Assembly (NCBI GenBank): GCA_002077045.2
Contig: KZ111146.1
Coordinates: 261,521 to 325,520 of the forward strand
Source: Rachicladosporium sp. CCFEE 5018
Lineage: Eukaryota; Ascomycota; Dothideomycetes; Cladosporiales; Cladosporiaceae
Reading direction: 5' to 3'
DNA: 64,000 bases
Part shown: in pieces, positions 41,061-51,548 of the stretch
Position numbering within the stretch: position 1 is the stretch's first letter
Layout of the letters: each line of letters opens with the position of its first letter
Position numbers and translations under genes: made by a program
Notes under the pieces: generated by a model
What the model saw: only the letters and a program-made list of their open reading frames with translations
What the model was told of the DNA's origin: nothing
The model's database searches: none

Positions 41061-41965
41061 ATGTCCAGCGACGAGCGTTCACCGAAACGCCAGCGCCGTT
41101 CATATAGTCCAGACTCGCCGGAGACGAAGCATCACTCCTTTGTTGCGCAACATCCACACACTCCACCCGACTCGATTCATAGTCAGAGCATGTCGCCCGC
41201 ATGGCAGGCGCAGACATCCACCGAACAGCAGAGTGCTAGCATTCCGATGCCCACTCCACCAAACACGGCGAGTTTGCAGGGTCACATGACTGCGCATGGT
41301 TCGACGGCTGAGGAGGCGATGGAAGGCGAGCGAGCCGCACCGATGATTGCGGCTGAGGGCCAGGTTGGTAAAGCGGATGGCGACGTGGAGATGGCGGATG
41401 CAGAGGTGGGTCAAGGGCACAGAAGGACGGATCACGAGCGGTTAGCAGAAGGGTCAGTACCCGCAAAGGGCGCAACAGCGAGTGTGCCCAAGGTAGGTCT
41501 GTTCAAGCTGCCCACCAAACGTAAGTCTGCTCTGCACGTTGCATGCATTTGCTCTGTGCTTGGCTAAACATTACTTTGCTACAGCGATCGTCCGTCAGCG
41601 ACCGCACCCGTCTTCGGATTTGCTCGTTATCTACAATCTGCGAGACGTACAAATCTCTGTACAGCGCAAGGACCCGGTCACTGGCGAGAAGGTCAACCGC
41701 TTGCGCAAGAGCTACGAGGGCAAGTTGAAGGATCTCGATCTTGCTGGTCGCAACAAAGCGACAGAGTCCAACAGGATCTTGGAGGGTCTTGTGGATGCGG
41801 ACTGGGACCGTGTGCCTGAAGGTGCTGACAAGACGTTCTGGGACCTGCGCTTCCCTGAAGAAGTGAAGCTCGGATCGGCTAACCACGATGCCCTGCTCGG
41901 CAAGCTTGACAAGGCTTTCGCGCTCAAGCCTGGGCGCCTTCCACGGAGCGAGCACAATCAGTGGT
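41061..41965 (+). CDS. ROX3: Mediator subunit 19 (ROX3/MED19), copy B, interrupted by gap
   Basis: Exon 1 is 41061-41520, intron 41521-41584, and exon 2 runs from 41585 into the gap. It continues in the next contig, which repeats the intron and exon 2 exactly from 42066. Joining the contigs at their overlap would give one complete gene of about 398 residues. A few residues differ from copy A in exon 1 and one in exon 2 (LLGIYN versus LLVIYN). Confidence 0.87.
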
Positions 41966-42504
41966 NNNNNNNNNNNNNNNNNNNNNNNNNNNNNNNNNNN
42001 NNNNNNNNNNNNNNNNNNNNNNNNNNNNNNNNNNNNNNNNNNNNNNNNNNNNNNNNNNNNNNNNNCTGCTCTGCACGTTGCATGCATTTGCTCTGTGCTT
42101 GGCTAAACATTACTTTGCTACAGCGATCGTCCGTCAGCGACCGCACCCGTCTTCGGATTTGCTCGTTATCTACAATCTGCGAGACGTACAAATCTCTGTA
42201 CAGCGCAAGGACCCGGTCACTGGCGAGAAGGTCAACCGCTTGCGCAAGAGCTACGAGGGCAAGTTGAAGGATCTCGATCTTGCTGGTCGCAACAAAGCGA
42301 CAGAGTCCAACAGGATCTTGGAGGGTCTTGTGGATGCGGACTGGGACCGTGTGCCTGAAGGTGCTGACAAGACGTTCTGGGACCTGCGCTTCCCTGAAGA
42401 AGTGAAGCTCGGATCGGCTAACCACGATGCCCTGCTCGGCAAGCTTGACAAGGCTTTCGCGCTCAAGCCTGGGCGCCTTCCACGGAGCGAGCACAATCAG
42501 TGGT
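41527..42504. repeat. Exact 439-bp direct repeat flanking a 100-N gap
   Basis: 41527-41965 equals 42066-42504, with the gap between. At every site where copies A and B differ here, the right-hand contig carries the copy B base. This is an unmerged contig overlap and links copy B to the right flank. Confidence 0.85.
41966..42065. other. Assembly gap, 100 N, inside ROX3
   Basis: An exactly 100-base placeholder. The sequence on both sides overlaps, so nothing is probably missing. Confidence 0.99.
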
Positions 42505-42898
42505 CGCACCTGCTCGGCACTGATGACACTGCTGCGAAAGCTGCACCTGTCACTTCGGCTGTGCCCGCAAAAGCACCATTATCGAAGTTCATGACCAAGA
42601 CTGCGCCCGCTGTGATTGCGGGTCGCTCCGCGCCTTCGTCACCACAGAGCGCGGCCGGGCGCACGCAGCGTAAGGGTGCGAAGCGACGCTATGATGACAC
42701 TGCTTTTGAGGGGTACGATGAGGATGGGTACTCGACTGGTGGGCTGGATGACAGGGGTGCGGCGAAGCGCAGGAAACGACAGGTCAGTACTCGAGATCCT
42801 GACTAGGTGTCGGGCGAGAGAAGCATATCCGCGAAGAGGAGAGCGCCGTGGGCGACTCCATGGACTATCTGATGAATCTCTTACTTCGGACTTCCTGA
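42066..42898 (+). CDS. ROX3: ROX3/MED19, 3' part (starts within intron 1)
   Basis: The contig opens inside intron 1. Exon 2 runs 42124-42782 with the Med19 core, then a Lys/Ala/Pro linker (PAKAPLSKFMTKTAPAV) and a basic end, KRRKRQ. The unspliced frame would stop at 42806. A likely second intron (42783-42820, GTCAGT...GAG) leads to KHIREEESAVGDSMDYLMNL and a stop at 42896-42898, a more protein-like end. The short 38-nt intron makes the exact acceptor uncertain. Downstream is an unrelated region before the acyl-CoA dehydrogenase. Confidence 0.8.
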
Positions 42899-43586
42899 AC
42901 GCTCGGTCTTGCTCAGTGACTGCAGACGTTTCAAGAGTATTCTCCAGAGACTCGACGAACAATAAAACACATTCCCAACGCCGGCATTTCGACAGCATTG
43001 CAGGCGCAGCTCATCTGACCACCACTTTAGGACTTCAGCGACGATCCGGGCCCTGCTTTTCCTACTAGTGTCGGCAGTAGCAGACTTGGTGTACGCATCT
43101 CGTAGGCTGGGCAAGGGTTGGTATCAAGCGCCGCCATTGGTCACCAGACCTTGGACTTCTCGTGCATGGGAGTCGGTAGACTGAAAACACCGCATGCTCA
43201 TGTATTGAGGCTCTCATGATGGGTACGCACACGGGGAACATGGATGGATCGAAAGCATTGAATTACACTTAGACGATCGATAAGATACCCAATGCACTTG
43301 CATATCACAAAACACGCTCATATCAGTGGCTGTATGTCTACTTCTGGAGTGTATTACATATGGTAGCAGGGCCTGTGCATATGCTTGACTCGCGCCTTGC
43401 CTCGGATATCCCTTATGCCCACCCCGCGAGACTTCAGCTTGGCTATAGTCGCCGCGACCAGCGCGTAAGCGTTCCGACGATGAATAAGAATCTCGCTATT
43501 CCCGCGCAGTAACACAGAGTAAGACATTCCCATTTCATATCACTGTCTAGTACTTTCCGCACCCTCTCTCCGCCCACTCCTTCGCC
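42899..43586. other. Intergenic
   Basis: The last 50 bases before the next start are pyrimidine-rich (CTCTCTCCGCCCACTCC), as usual for fungal core promoters. Nothing else is recognised. Confidence 0.4.
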
Positions 43587-44972
43587 ATGACGTCCCCAAC
43601 ACCAGTCCCCTTCTCCGAGCCTCCATACCTCAGCGGCCTTCCCTCTCCCTACTACACTGCCTCGCACAGAAAGTGGCAAGCCGCAGTCCACGCTTTCATA
43701 TCCGAGCACCTCACGCCTCATGCCTTCGATTGGGAGCGCGAAGAGACCGTCCCCGAACATGTCTTCCATACGTTCTCCAAACACCACATGCTCATCCCCA
43801 CACTACCTGCGCCGCTGCCGGTCAAGCAACTGAAAGATGCTGGAATCCATGAGCTGCTCGGTGTGCTCAAAGTGGAGGACTTCGACGCCTTCCACGGCCT
43901 GATCTACTGCGATGAGATGCAGCGCTCAGGGCTTAGCGGACCACCAGCTAGCATGACGACAGGCATGGCATTTGGCGTTCCGCCGATCTTCAAGTTCGGC
44001 TCCACAGAGCTACAGCAGAGGTTCCTTCCAGACTTCTTCTGGGGCCGCAAGCGAGCTTGCATAGCCATCACCGAGCCTGACGCAGGCAGCGACGTAGCCA
44101 ACATTAAGACAACCGCTACAAAGAGCAAGGACGGCAAACACTACATCGTCAACGGCACCAAGAAATGGATTACCAACGGCATCTGGTCCGACTACGCTTG
44201 CATGGCCGTCCGCACCGGCGGCCCCGGCGCAGCGGGTCTCTCGCTGCTAATCGTGCCGCTCAAAGGCCACCCAGGCGTGGACATGCGGCGATTAAAAGTC
44301 TCCGGCCAGATTTCCGCCGGTACAACATACATCGAGCTCGACGACGTGAAAGTCCCCGTCGCGAACTTGATCGGCGAGGAAGGCAAGGGCATGCTCTACA
44401 TAATGCGCAACTTCAACCACGAGCGCCTCTCCATCGCCATCGGCGCCTGTCGCCAAGCCCGCGTCGTCCTCAGCGCCGCATTCGCATACACAATGAAGCG
44501 TGAAGCCTTCGGCAAGACGCTCATGGAGCAACCCGTCGTCCGGCAGCGACTCGCGCGCGCAGGAGCGCATCTAGAGAGCCTGTGGGCGTGGATCGAGCAA
44601 TTCGTGTACCAGATGACGGTGCTGGATAAGGCTGTGGCGGATGTGGAGTTGGGGGGTTTGACGGCTGCGGTGAAGGCGCAGAGCGGGATTGTGATAAAGG
44701 AGTGTGCGGATTGTGCGGTGATATGTTTTGGGGGAAATGGGTTTACGCGGACGGGGCAGGGGGAGATTGCGGAGAGGATGTGGAGGGAGGTTAATGGAGT
44801 GAGGATACCGTGAGTACACCCTTGTCCGTGATATGAAGTGAGACTTGCTAACGAAGTTCACAGTGGCGGCAGTGAGGACGTGATGTTGGATTTGATGGTG
44901 AGGCAGCTGGTGAAGAATTACCAGCGCAAGACGAAGGAGATGGAGAGACCGCAGGGTTCCTCCCGTCTGTAG
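43587..44972 (+). CDS. Acyl-CoA dehydrogenase family protein with a peroxisomal C-terminus
   Basis: Two exons (43587-44809, 44864-44972) give 443 residues. The acyl-CoA dehydrogenase layout is clear: an N-terminal helical domain, the middle beta domain with CIAITEPDAGSDVANIKTTA, WITNGIWSDYACMAV and GEEGKGMLYIMRNFNHERL, and the C-terminal helical domain with CFGGNGFTRTGQGEIAERMW and GGSEDVMLDLMVRQ. FAD contacts are expected at the TEPDAGSD and WITNG segments. There is no mitochondrial presequence. The protein ends in Ser-Arg-Leu, a PTS1-type peroxisomal signal. The intron cuts the Pro codon just before GGSED. Substrate chain length cannot be told from sequence. Confidence 0.87.
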
Positions 44973-45276
44973 ATCAACTACTCGCCTTGCTTGACAAGAT
45001 CCATTTGTTCGGGTGTCAATCGCAGAGATACTGCGTATATCGTGTATGGGCCTACTCCACACACGATTCTTTTTCCCCACTAAATGGGCGGTAGGGCCAT
45101 GTGGTCATGCAAGCCACCTGCAGCGTGCGCGCCTATCACACCAATCATGTAAGCTCGAGCCGACCGCGAAGCAACAGCACCCTCAGCCTTGCGAGGGCGG
45201 ATTCACGACCGTATTGAGACTTCTTATGGCTTCTCGACTGCGACCAGGCGAGCCATGAGTTCCATTGCACGACGCC
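44973..45276. other. Intergenic
   Basis: Nothing recognised between the acyl-CoA dehydrogenase and the NACHT-ankyrin gene. Confidence 0.4.
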
Positions 45277-48200
45277 ATGTCACAGCAGCCATCTGGTGGA
45301 GGCTATCATGTCAATAACCTCAACGCCGCAGACCATGCACAGGTGCACGTTGGAGACGTGCACAATTACCACGAGGGTAAATTCATGTGACTTGCGCTGG
45401 ACCAAGTGCTAACATCTCACAGCGACAAATTCCGAACTTCGTGACAAGATCGTCCGGTGGCTCGATGCGCCGAGCTCGGCCAGCAGCCATGAGACCGCAA
45501 CATCTCGCTTCACCCTGGGGACCGGTCGCTGGCTTCTCGATAGCAGTGCTTACGAAGACTGGCACTCTGGCAAGACGCCAGTCGTCTGGATAACTGGCAA
45601 GTCTGGATGCTGTAAGACAATCCTCTGCTCGACGATCATAGACGATGTCTACAAGCGAGTCAAGGATCGTGACGATAGCTCCTTCGCATACTTTTATCTC
45701 ACGTTCTCTGATGACAAGAGACAGAGCTATCAAGCTTTGTTAATATCGCTCGTCTCCCAAATACTCGAATGTCAAAATGAAGCGAACGTCGACATTCCCA
45801 AAGATCTGCAATCAGCATACGAGAAGAGATACCGCTCGACTGAAATCCTTGAAGGTGCTTTGCTTACTTTGCTGCGGCAGACGAACATTAGTTACATCGT
45901 GATCGACGCACTAGATGAATGTCCAGAGAACGATGATGTTCGCAGTCGCCTCTTGCAGGGGCTGACAACCCTGTCGATGGTAGGAGGAGGTCTCCGGCTG
46001 CTTTTCTCCAGCCGTAGAGAACCAGATATCACACAACAGATGGACCACGAGACGGTATTTGAGATCCCGATAAAAGACAGAGCAGTTAATGATGATGTAG
46101 CTACCTACATTGCCGATCAGATCACTAGGGATGCAAAGCTCGCCAGAATGGACGCTATCGTTGGTGGCGACGTTCAGCGTGTGTTAAATGAAAGGGCTGG
46201 TGGCATGTAAGTAGGTGGAGACGGATGGAGGTATACTCGCTGACGACCTCTCTCCCAGGTTTCGCTGGGTAAACTGCCAACTGGAGCAGATCAAACGACT
46301 AAAGCTGCGAACAAGACAGCATGTCGAAGATGCTCTCTACGACCTGCCGAGGACACTAGATGAGACCTACAGCCGCATACTGTTGGCTTTCGATGACAGT
46401 GTTCGCGATAACGTACGACGTGCACTGGAGTGGCTGGCCTTTACCAAGCGACCTCTGCGCTATGCGGAGTTCATTGAGACCTGTATCACTCACCCAAAGA
46501 CAGATCCGTACCTAAATGAGGCAGAAAGGGATACTTTCCCTGAAATAATCGACCTTCTGTCATCGTTAATCCACATCGGCGAGGTTGAGTCGTACGTTGC
46601 GGACATTGACGGAATAGGCCGGACTATCACACTGGCCCATTTCTCAGTCAAGGAGTATCTGGTTTCCGATCGCATTAGAGTCACGGATGCGAAATACTTC
46701 GCCCTGAGCGCGCCTAGGGCACATTACAATCTGGCGCAGAGCTGTCTGGCGTATCTCATATATGTCTTATCTCTTTGGACTGCAGCCGAGATACGCGCCG
46801 ACTCGTTAACGATCCCGCAAACCGTTTTTCCACTTCTGTCGCTAGCCGCTAACTATTGGGACGAGTATCAGCGCCAGGCTGAGAGCTCACTCCCCCCAGA
46901 TGAGATACTTGGGCTTCAATTGGTGCTCCTCCAGGATCCTGAGCTTCGGGACGCATGGTACGAATGTAGGAAGATGTATTCAGATCGACTAATTGGCGCC
47001 ACTGCGTTGCATGTTGCCTGCAGGTTGAGGATGCCAGCCACAGCAGCACTCCTATGCCAGCTCGAGCCTAGCGATATGAATGCGGACGATCAATTCGTGG
47101 AAACACCCCTGGTTCGGGCTTGTCTTGCAGGAGAAGAGACAATCGTTACAATCCTTATCAATGCAGGAGCCGACATTGATCGCATCAGTAATGGCCTCTC
47201 CCCGCTCCTAGCAGCGTCAGGTCGTGGCCACGGCCACATCGTCAACCTTCTAATAGACCGGGGCGCAGACAAGCACCTCACGATAGAGGGGCGGTCCGCA
47301 CTAGAGCATGCTTGTCGAGGGGGCCACTTGGAGGTCGTCAAACTCCTACTGCACATGTGTGCGAATCATGAGTCCAGGTATCGTGCCATAGATGGGCCTC
47401 TGGTGACTGCAGCACACCTAAATCAGGTCGATATCGCACAGTTGTTGATCAGTGCTGGCGAGAATGTTGATGGTGTCGGAGAAGGCTACGCGTGGGAAAC
47501 ACCATTGTTCGCTGCCGCAAGTCAAGGGTCAGCAGAGGTCATTCAGGTGCTCATAGCCGGAGGGGCCGAAGTTGACAGAATCTCTGCATGTGGTTCGACA
47601 GCACTGCACGAGGCGTGTCGCCGGGGCAACGAAGGCGTCGTTGATCTTCTCTTATCGGCTCATGCGGCGCCTGAAAAAGTGCTACCTCCGCATGGTACTG
47701 CTTTGACTGTAGCAGTTTGCAGTGGCGATGAGCAGATTGTACGCCTGGTGCTCGCTGCTGGTGCAAAGGTAAACTTCACGGACCCCGACACAATGCCGCC
47801 TCTTCACTATGCCTCAATGAACCACAAGTATGGCATCATGGACGCACTCATCGCTGGCGGCGCTGACGTAAACCTACGATCGCCTTCAGGCCAGGTGGCA
47901 CTGTACGAAGTCCTCCTTGGCGAGGTAATAGATCCACAAGAGAGGTACAGAACAACAAGAGCAAGGGACCAGATCCTCGTTACTTGTGAGGTTTTACTTC
48001 GCTACTATGCTGCTGACGTCTCTGCCCTTCCTCCAATGTGTGTACACGATCGGAGTATTGCTGAGCTTCTGAGACAACATGGAGCGCAATGCATATACCT
48101 GCACGAATGCGACCTCGATGAATCCTGGGAGGCCTGCATCGGCCGGCCGAATGTTGGAACTCAAAGTCATTCTCATGCGACGTCACAACCAAACAATTGA
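45277..48200 (+). CDS. NACHT-ankyrin NLR-like protein with an altered P-loop
   Basis: Three exons (45277-45376, 45423-46206, 46259-48200) encode 941 residues; introns are 46 and 52 nt. A short N-terminus (1-33) ends in a motif of the form AQVHVGDVHNY. Then comes a NACHT-type NTPase: P-loop VVWITGKSGCCKTIL (residues 87-101), Walker B YIVIDALDECPE (about 189-200), FSSRREPDI (sensor-like), and AGGMFRWVNCQLEQIK with the family's LPRTLDETYSRIL and HFSVKEYLVS segments. From about residue 530 there are eight or nine ankyrin repeats (TPLVRACLAGEETIVTILI, TALHEACRRGNEGVVDLLL). In the P-loop the glycine before Lys98 is Cys97. Fungal proteins of this architecture act in non-self recognition and programmed cell death. 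No partner effector gene is seen beside it. Confidence 0.85.
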
Positions 48201-48303
48201 CGCTAATTGTCGACAACAGCCTGGGCTCACCTTTCATATCTGACGCAGATGCGCCGAGGTAATCGCCTGCATGCAAAGCAAGCCCAATATATGGGCTTGA
48301 TGA

Positions 48304-49555
48304 CTATAACTCCGCCCTGGGCTCTCTGTCTGCTTGCTCGCTTACCTTCCCCCTCTTCACCATACTCGTCAAAATCTCATACGCCACCTGCGCCCCCGCT
48401 AACGCAGTCTGCTCGCCACTCCCATCAAAAGCCGGACTAACCTCAACAACATCCGCTGCAACCACATTCAACCCATCAATCCGTCTCAGCACCCTGATCA
48501 GCTCTCTCGTCGTCCAGCCACCTGGCTCCGGCGTACCGGTACCAGGCGCAAGACCAGGATCGATGACATCGATGTCAATACTGAGATACACCGGCGTCTC
48601 GGTGCCGACGTGCTCGACAATCTGCTTTGCCAGCGTCTCGACGCCGAGATCATCGATATCGTCGGTGCTGAAGCGGATCCAGCCTTGGCTTGTGTCTTCT
48701 TCGTTGTCGCCGATACCTGACAAGCGAGTCCGCAGACCGGCGTGTACGGACTTGTCCTTGGCTATCAGACTCTCGTTGTGAGCGAGCCAGAACATTGTGC
48801 CGTGCGTGAAGAAAGATTGCTGAGTTGGGTCTTCGGGGTCGATCCAGGCTGAGGGGTACTTTGCAGGGTGCCAGGTGTCGAGGTGAGCGTCGAAGTGTAC
48901 GACAGCTACGGGGCCGTAGATCGAGTTGAGAGCACGAAGAGTGGGGAGAGCGATGCTGTGGTCGCCACCCAGGCTGAGCAACTTTGGCTTGTTGCGGTAA
49001 GTTACTGCGCTCTTGGCATTGGCAGCTGTGGCCTTGCTGTGAGCAAGGTTCGTGTAGGCCTCTGTCATTTGGCGGAGTGCCAGGGCGTTGTCGAAAGGCG
49101 TTATGGGGATGTCGCCGCAGTCAATGACCTTCGCCCAATCGGCATATGGATTCAGACCTGCGCGAGGGTTGTAGGATCGCATGCTGCTCTGACGGGAACT
49201 CGCGGCTCGAATAGCGCGTGGTCCGAACCGAGCGCCAGGCCGGTACGATACTGCTGTGTCGAATGGGGCGCCTAGTATGGCGATGTCGTATTCTTCGTCC
49301 GGGTGTTGGAGGCATCTTGTATGCGGCAAGTGGGCGAAGGTCGAGATGCCACTAAAGCCCCACTGTGATCGTGAGCTGATGTCGTCGACCGACGCAAAGG
49401 ATAGAAGTTCATACATCTGTGCCCCATTTAGCATCGAGGTCTTCCTTCGTCCAACCCACGAAGGGCTCTTGTGACTTGGGTACTGCTTCAGCTTCATGTG
49501 CATTGGCTAGCCTCGAAATCCCGCCAAGCGCGAGTGCTGCCGTGAGTAGCCTCAT
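48304..49555 (-). CDS. Agmatinase/ureohydrolase family enzyme with signal peptide
   Basis: Two exons (49555-49415, 49362-48304) give 399 residues; the 52-nt intron joins KWGTD to WGFSGISTF. The first residues MRLLTAALALGGISRLANAH form a secretion signal. The arginase/agmatinase fold shows its metal ligands in GGDHS, DAHLDTW and SIDIDVIDPGLAPGTGTPEP, and also SYRPGARFGPRAIR, typical of the family's substrate loop. The reaction would be hydrolysis of agmatine or a related guanidino compound to urea and an amine, outside the cell or in the secretory path. Substrate is inferred from the family only. It converges on the NACHT gene (103 bp between stops) and is divergent from the glycosylase gene. 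Confidence 0.87.
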
Positions 49556-50008
49556 CTTGACGTCAACTGAACGAGCGCGTACGAGAGAAGAGAGGAAATC
49601 GTAACTGTGACATTGAATAGAGAGACCTGCCTTGTGGGGTGGAGCCTTAGGTAAGTGAATGCTCTGCCCTCGGCGCAGATAAGAGACTCCGAACACCGGC
49701 GAAGATGGACTCTAATTAGTCGGACAACGGTCTGCAGGATTCAACAGGATGGCATGAAGCTCAAGCTACGAGTTCACGGTATCGAAGTCCTTCACTTCTG
49801 GACAATCGTGTAGGCAGGAGCGTGAGAGGTACTCGCAAGGAGCGCGTGAAGGTGTCCGAATCGGAGTTCATTTGGGGAAGCTCGAGCCCGTGTCGTCACA
49901 GACCGAACGCGTCTTGTCTTCACGCGTAGAGTGACTACTGGACTCGAGCTCATCAGCTTCAAGAGCTGTCCTACATCAATCCAGTACTTACGTAAATCAC
50001 TCCCCACA
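49556..50008. promoter_or_regulatory. Divergent promoter region between agmatinase-like gene and FPG
   Basis: About 450 bp with no recognised motif. The proximity of two start codons on opposite strands implies that both promoters lie here. Confidence 0.35.
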
Positions 50009-51548
50009 ATGCCTGAAGTAAGCCTGCCTCCCATACAGGTCCCATGAATCTACTGACATCTCCTCCCAGATCGGCGAAGTCGCCCGCATCGTCAACTACC
50101 TCCGCAAACACCTCCTCAACCGCACCATCTCATCATGCACCGCCTACACCGACGAAATCGTCTACGGCAAAGTCGGCTGCTCCGCCGAAGCCTTCCAAGG
50201 CCACACGGCAGATCGCCTCGTCACGAATGTCGCCCAACAAGGCAAATACTTCTACCTCACCTTCGACAAGCCGCCCCACGCCGTGCTGCACTTAGGAATG
50301 ACAGGCTGGATGAAATTCAGCACAGATGACTCGCGATATTATAAGCAAGGCAAGGACAAAGGGTTAGAGGAAGAGTGGCCGCCGAAGTATGTCAAATTCT
50401 TGTGGAAGGTGGAGAAGGAGGTTGGAGGCGAGGGAAGGGAGGAGGTGGAGGTTGCGTTTGTGGATCCGAGACGACTGGCGAGGATTCGGTTGGTGGAGTG
50501 TGAGGCGGGGGAGATTCGGAAGACTTCGCCGTTGAAGGAGAATGGGCCGGATCCGGTGGTGGATAAGGAGGTTTTTACGGTGGAGTTTTTGAGTAAGCTT
50601 TTGCGGAGGAAGAGGGTGCCTGTTAAGGCCCTGCTGTTGGATCAGGCGAATATATCGGGAGTGGGAAATTGGGTGGCGGATGAGGTGCTGTACATGGCAC
50701 GGCTGCATCCAGAGCAATACAGCAATACGTTTGACGATGAGCAGATCAAGCGACTGCACAACTCGATGGTGAACGTTTGCACGCTTGCAGTCGACACGCT
50801 ATCGGACTCTAGCAAGTTTCCGGAGACCTGGCTGATGAAACATCGCTGGAACAAGGGCAAGAAGGACTCGAATGTGCTCCCAAATGGTGCCAAGATTACG
50901 CACGTCACAGTAGGCGGCAGGACTTCCGCGATTGTGCCATCCGTACAGAAGAAGACTGCGGCGGTAGCAGGAGACGTTAAGAGTGACGACGAGGCAGCGG
51001 TCAAGCCAACGAAGGGCAGGAAACGGAAAGCTACCTCTCCAGATCATAATGACGAAGTCAAGGCTGAGCAGGCTGACACCAAACCCACGAAAACTCGGAA
51101 AGGCAACGCTGAGAAGACTTCATCTGGTGAGGCAGATGCTGCAAAAACAACAGAGCGACCCTCGCGGAGCAAGAAAGCAAAGACCTCGTACGTCGAACCT
51201 GATGATGAGGCAGAGGAAGAGAAAGTGGCCGTTCCCACCAAGGCAGCTGCAAAGCGCAAGAGTCGAAAACCAACAGCCACCAAAGTCGAGCCTGAGACAG
51301 AAGATGCTAACGGTGGTGCTGAGCAGACAGCGCCTGACGGTGTCGATAAAGCGAAGCCCGAATCGAAGACACCGAAGAGGCTAGTCAAGACAGAAATACC
51401 GGGCGAGCGACGCTCTGGGCGGAAGTCTGCGGGTGATTTAGCTATCGAACTTCAGGAGACCAAAGCTAGGGCCAAAGCAGCGAAAAACAAGCCTGCAGCT
51501 GATGCCATACCAGGGGAGAGGCAGTCAATGAGAACGAAATTGAAGTGA
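50009..51548 (+). CDS. Formamidopyrimidine-DNA glycosylase (FPG/Nei family)
   Basis: Exon 1 is only ATG CCT GAA (50009-50017), a 52-nt intron follows, and exon 2 (50070-51548) completes 495 residues. The N-terminus MPEIGEVARIVNYL places the catalytic Pro and Glu directly after Met, as required in this family. Other landmarks are HAVLHLGMTGWMKF, FVDPRRLARIRLV, LLLDQANISGVGNWVADEVL (the helix-two-turns-helix) and GGRTSAIVPSVQKK. The bacterial C-terminal zinc finger is lacking, as in plant and fungal FPG. The last 190 residues are a Lys/Ala/Glu-rich tail in which the element IPGER occurs twice. The enzyme removes oxidised purines in base excision repair. Confidence 0.88.

Larger units (their letters stand above)
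31501..41965. repeat. 10.5-kb block, copy B
   Basis: Co-linear with 20957-31400 in the same orientation. The net length difference comes mainly from a 55-bp intron in nrtA and small indels around the nrtA promoter. Its last 439 bp are repeated exactly after the next gap. It therefore belongs to the right-hand contig path, while copy A belongs to the left-hand contig. Confidence 0.9.

Noticed and set aside
41961..42806. Frame spanning gap 3 that would give a longer ROX3 product
   Set aside because: The gap is flanked by overlapping sequence, so the apparent fusion repeats part of an exon and intron.
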